Source: Calothrix sp. NIES-2098 (GTDB taxonomy: Bacteria > Cyanobacteriota > Cyanobacteriia > Cyanobacteriales > Nostocaceae). From it: a stretch of 64,000 nucleotides of DNA. The DNA is taken from contig AP018172.1 in NCBI GenBank assembly GCA_002368175.1, forward strand, positions 2,726,001 through 2,790,000, given 5' to 3'. The stretch's first letter is position 1; each line of letters begins with the position of its first letter. Shown piece after piece: positions 62,264-64,000 of this stretch. The notes beneath the pieces are model-generated. The model did no database searches. It saw nothing but the letters and a program-made list of their open reading frames with translations, and was not told the DNA's origin. The position numbers were made by a program, and so were the translations under genes.

Positions 62264-64000
62264 ATGGCTTTTTCTTCTATTGTGCGTGCTTTGGCGCGAT
62301 CGCCTCTAACCACAGAGCTAGTTTCCAAACTCAATCGTCAACAGGATTTGCGGCTAAATGGTGTTCCCCGCTTTCCTAAGGGTTTAGTCGCTTCCGCATT
62401 AGCACAAAATTCTGAAAAGAATTTATTTGTAGTATGTGCCACTTTAGAGGAAGCTGGACGCGCTTATGCACAATTAGAAGCGATGGGATGGAAGAATGTG
62501 TATTTTTATCCCACTTCTGAAGCGTCACCTTACGAGCCATTTGACCCCGAAACGGAAATGACCTGGGGACAAATGCAGGTGTTGGCTGATTTGGTCAAGA
62601 TTCAAGAGTCAAAGGTCAACGGGAGTCATTCAAAAATCGCGATTGTGGCTACTACGGGGGCGTTACAACCTCACTTACCACCACCAAATGCTTTCATCCC
62701 TTTTTCTCTGACTTTAAAAAAGGGTATGGAATTTGACTTAAATACCTTTAGTACTAAACTCGCTACTTTAGGCTATGAGCGAGTACCTTTAGTGGAAACG
62801 GAAGGGCAATGGAGTCGGCGTGGTGATATTGTTGATATCTTTCCTGTAGCTTCTGAGTTACCTGTAAGGTTGGAATGGTTTGGTGATGAAATCGAGCAAA
62901 TCCGAGAATTCGATCCCGCAACTCAACGTTCTGCTCTTGACAAAATTGACCAAATCATTCTTACGCCTACTAGTTTTGCGCCAATTATTTTAGAAGCACT
63001 GCAAAACAGTGCGGAGTACCAAGGGCTGAGTGCGAAGATGAATTCTGGCTCAGAACTTGATACAGAAGAATTTGAAGGTAGCCGTCGCTTTTTGGGGTTA
63101 GCTTTTGAGCAACCTGCATCACTTTTAGACTATTTAAGCGAAAATACTCTAGTTGCCATTGATGAGCCAGAACAGTGTCATGCTCATAGCGATCGCTGGG
63201 TAGAAAATGCTGAGGAACAATGGTCGCTGGGAACTGGGGAAATCGACCTAGGTTCTGTACAATTACCGAAAATCCATCGGTCTTTTGAAGACTGTTTAGC
63301 AGCAGCGGCGAATTTTAAACAAGTATATTTATCGGAACTGGCAGAAGAAAACACTGGAATTAATCTAGCTAGTAGACCTGTTCCGGTTACACCACACCAG
63401 TTTGCTAAACTTGCCGATACATTGCGCCAAGAACGCGATCGCAATTTTTCGACTTGGCTAATTTCGGCTCAACCTTCCCGTTCTGTATCCCTTCTGCAAG
63501 AACACGATTGTCCGGCGCAGTTTATCCCTAATCCCCGCGACTACCAAGCAATTGAAAAGCTACAAATCAACCATATACCTGTAGCCCTGAAATATTCTGG
63601 CTTGGCGGAACTCGAAGGTTTTATTTTGCCGACATTCCGCTTAGTAGTAGTCACTGACAGGGAATTTTATGGACAGCATTCCCTAGCTACACCTAGCTAT
63701 ATCCGCAAGCGTCGCCAAGCTGCGTCTAAGCAAGTCGATCCGAACAAACTGCGTCAGGGGGATTATGTAGTTCACCGCAGTCACGGGATTGGTAAATTTG
63801 TCAAGCTAGAAAGTCTGACAATTAATGACGAAACCCGTGATTATATCGTGGTGCAGTATGCTGACGGCTTGCTGAGAGTTGCAGCCGATCAAGTAGGTTC
63901 TTTATCGCGCTTCCGCACTACCGCCGATAAAGCACCCGAACTGCACAAAATGACGGGTAAAGCTTGGGAGAATACCAAGAACAAAGTCCGCAAAGCCATC
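62264..64000 (+). CDS. mfd: transcription-repair coupling factor Mfd (5' part, runs off window)
   Basis: From the ATG at 62264 an open frame of 579 codons continues to the right edge without a stop. The N-terminus (MAFSSIVRALARSPLTTELV) is followed by the UvrB-homologous module (NLFVVCATLEEAGRAYAQLE, YFYPTSEASPYEPFDPETE, QWSRRGDIVDIFPVASELPV). Near the edge is the RNA-polymerase-interacting CarD-like domain (LRQGDYVVHRSHGIGKFVKL, YIVVQYADGLLRVAADQVG). The helicase motor domains lie outside the window. Mfd removes stalled RNA polymerase and recruits UvrA. Confidence 0.95.
   Translation, partial: MAFSSIVRALARSPLTTELVSKLNRQQDLRLNGVPRFPKGLVASALAQNSEKNLFVVCATLEEAGRAYAQLEAMGWKNVYFYPTSEASPYEPFDPETEMTWGQMQVLADLVKIQESKVNGSHSKIAIVATTGALQPHLPPPNAFIPFSLTLKKGMEFDLNTFSTKLATLGYERVPLVETEGQWSRRGDIVDIFPVASELPVRLEWFGDEIEQIREFDPATQRSALDKIDQIILTPTSFAPIILEALQNSAEYQGLSAKMNSGSELDTEEFEGSRRFLGLAFEQPASLLDYLSENTLVAIDEPEQCHAHSDRWVENAEEQWSLGTGEIDLGSVQLPKIHRSFEDCLAAAANFKQVYLSELAEENTGINLASRPVPVTPHQFAKLADTLRQERDRNFSTWLISAQPSRSVSLLQEHDCPAQFIPNPRDYQAIEKLQINHIPVALKYSGLAELEGFILPTFRLVVVTDREFYGQHSLATPSYIRKRRQAASKQVDPNKLRQGDYVVHRSHGIGKFVKLESLTINDETRDYIVVQYADGLLRVAADQVGSLSRFRTTADKAPELHKMTGKAWENTKNKVRKAI

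Overview
The window is chromosomal DNA of a filamentous, heterocyst-type cyanobacterium (Nostocales, Nostoc/Calothrix/Tolypothrix-like). The octamer GCGATCGC (HIP1) occurs throughout on both strands, spacers carry heptanucleotide repeats and short dispersed palindromes, and the gene set includes PxcA, a CAAD-domain protein, cyanoexosortase, XisH/XisI, a multidomain Ser/Thr kinase-histidine kinase and a large NRPS. The genus is an inference; no rRNA or other taxonomic marker is present and I recognised no tRNA.

Layout. 1-12 kb: a decayed xisH overlapping an intact xisI, a HAD phosphatase fused to a HerA-like ATPase, a cyanoexosortase, a four-repeat CRISPR remnant without cas genes, an SF1-helicase/AddB-like ATPase, pxcA, mltA, a PIN protein, an HD phosphohydrolase and S-formylglutathione hydrolase. 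12.1-22.4 kb: one 3426-residue NRPS with three adenylation modules and a terminal thioesterase; its first condensation domain is visibly degenerate. 22.4-40.7 kb: a long spacer, a MobA-like nucleotidyltransferase, a 1999-residue Ser/Thr kinase-ATPase-GAF-histidine kinase-receiver protein, uridine phosphorylase, a class D beta-lactamase, adenine deaminase, several small membrane proteins, ChaB, YihY/BrkB and a PAS-Crp regulator.

42-58 kb is the most unusual part: a minus-strand peptide export locus. It consists of 18 small double-glycine-leader peptide genes or gene remnants (57.96 down to 50.6 kb), then a tandem cyclic-nucleotide-domain protein, an HlyD-like adaptor, a C39 peptidase-ABC exporter, a small heptad-repeat protein that starts in a TAATG overlap, and a second NHLM-type ABC exporter. 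Twelve of the peptides are near-identical members of one cysteine-free family. They fall into two repeated five-gene blocks of order S-L-L-L-S, and three of the twelve are frameshifted. Long duplicated spacers separate the blocks. These spacers carry a palindromic mobile element, whose insertion can be read directly from an occupied/empty site pair, and an ORF interrupted by the same in-frame TGA in two copies. A NarL-type response regulator is divergent from the array.

58-64 kb: the response regulator, an aldo/keto reductase, a CNNM/CorC-family membrane protein, and the 5' part of mfd, which runs off the right edge.
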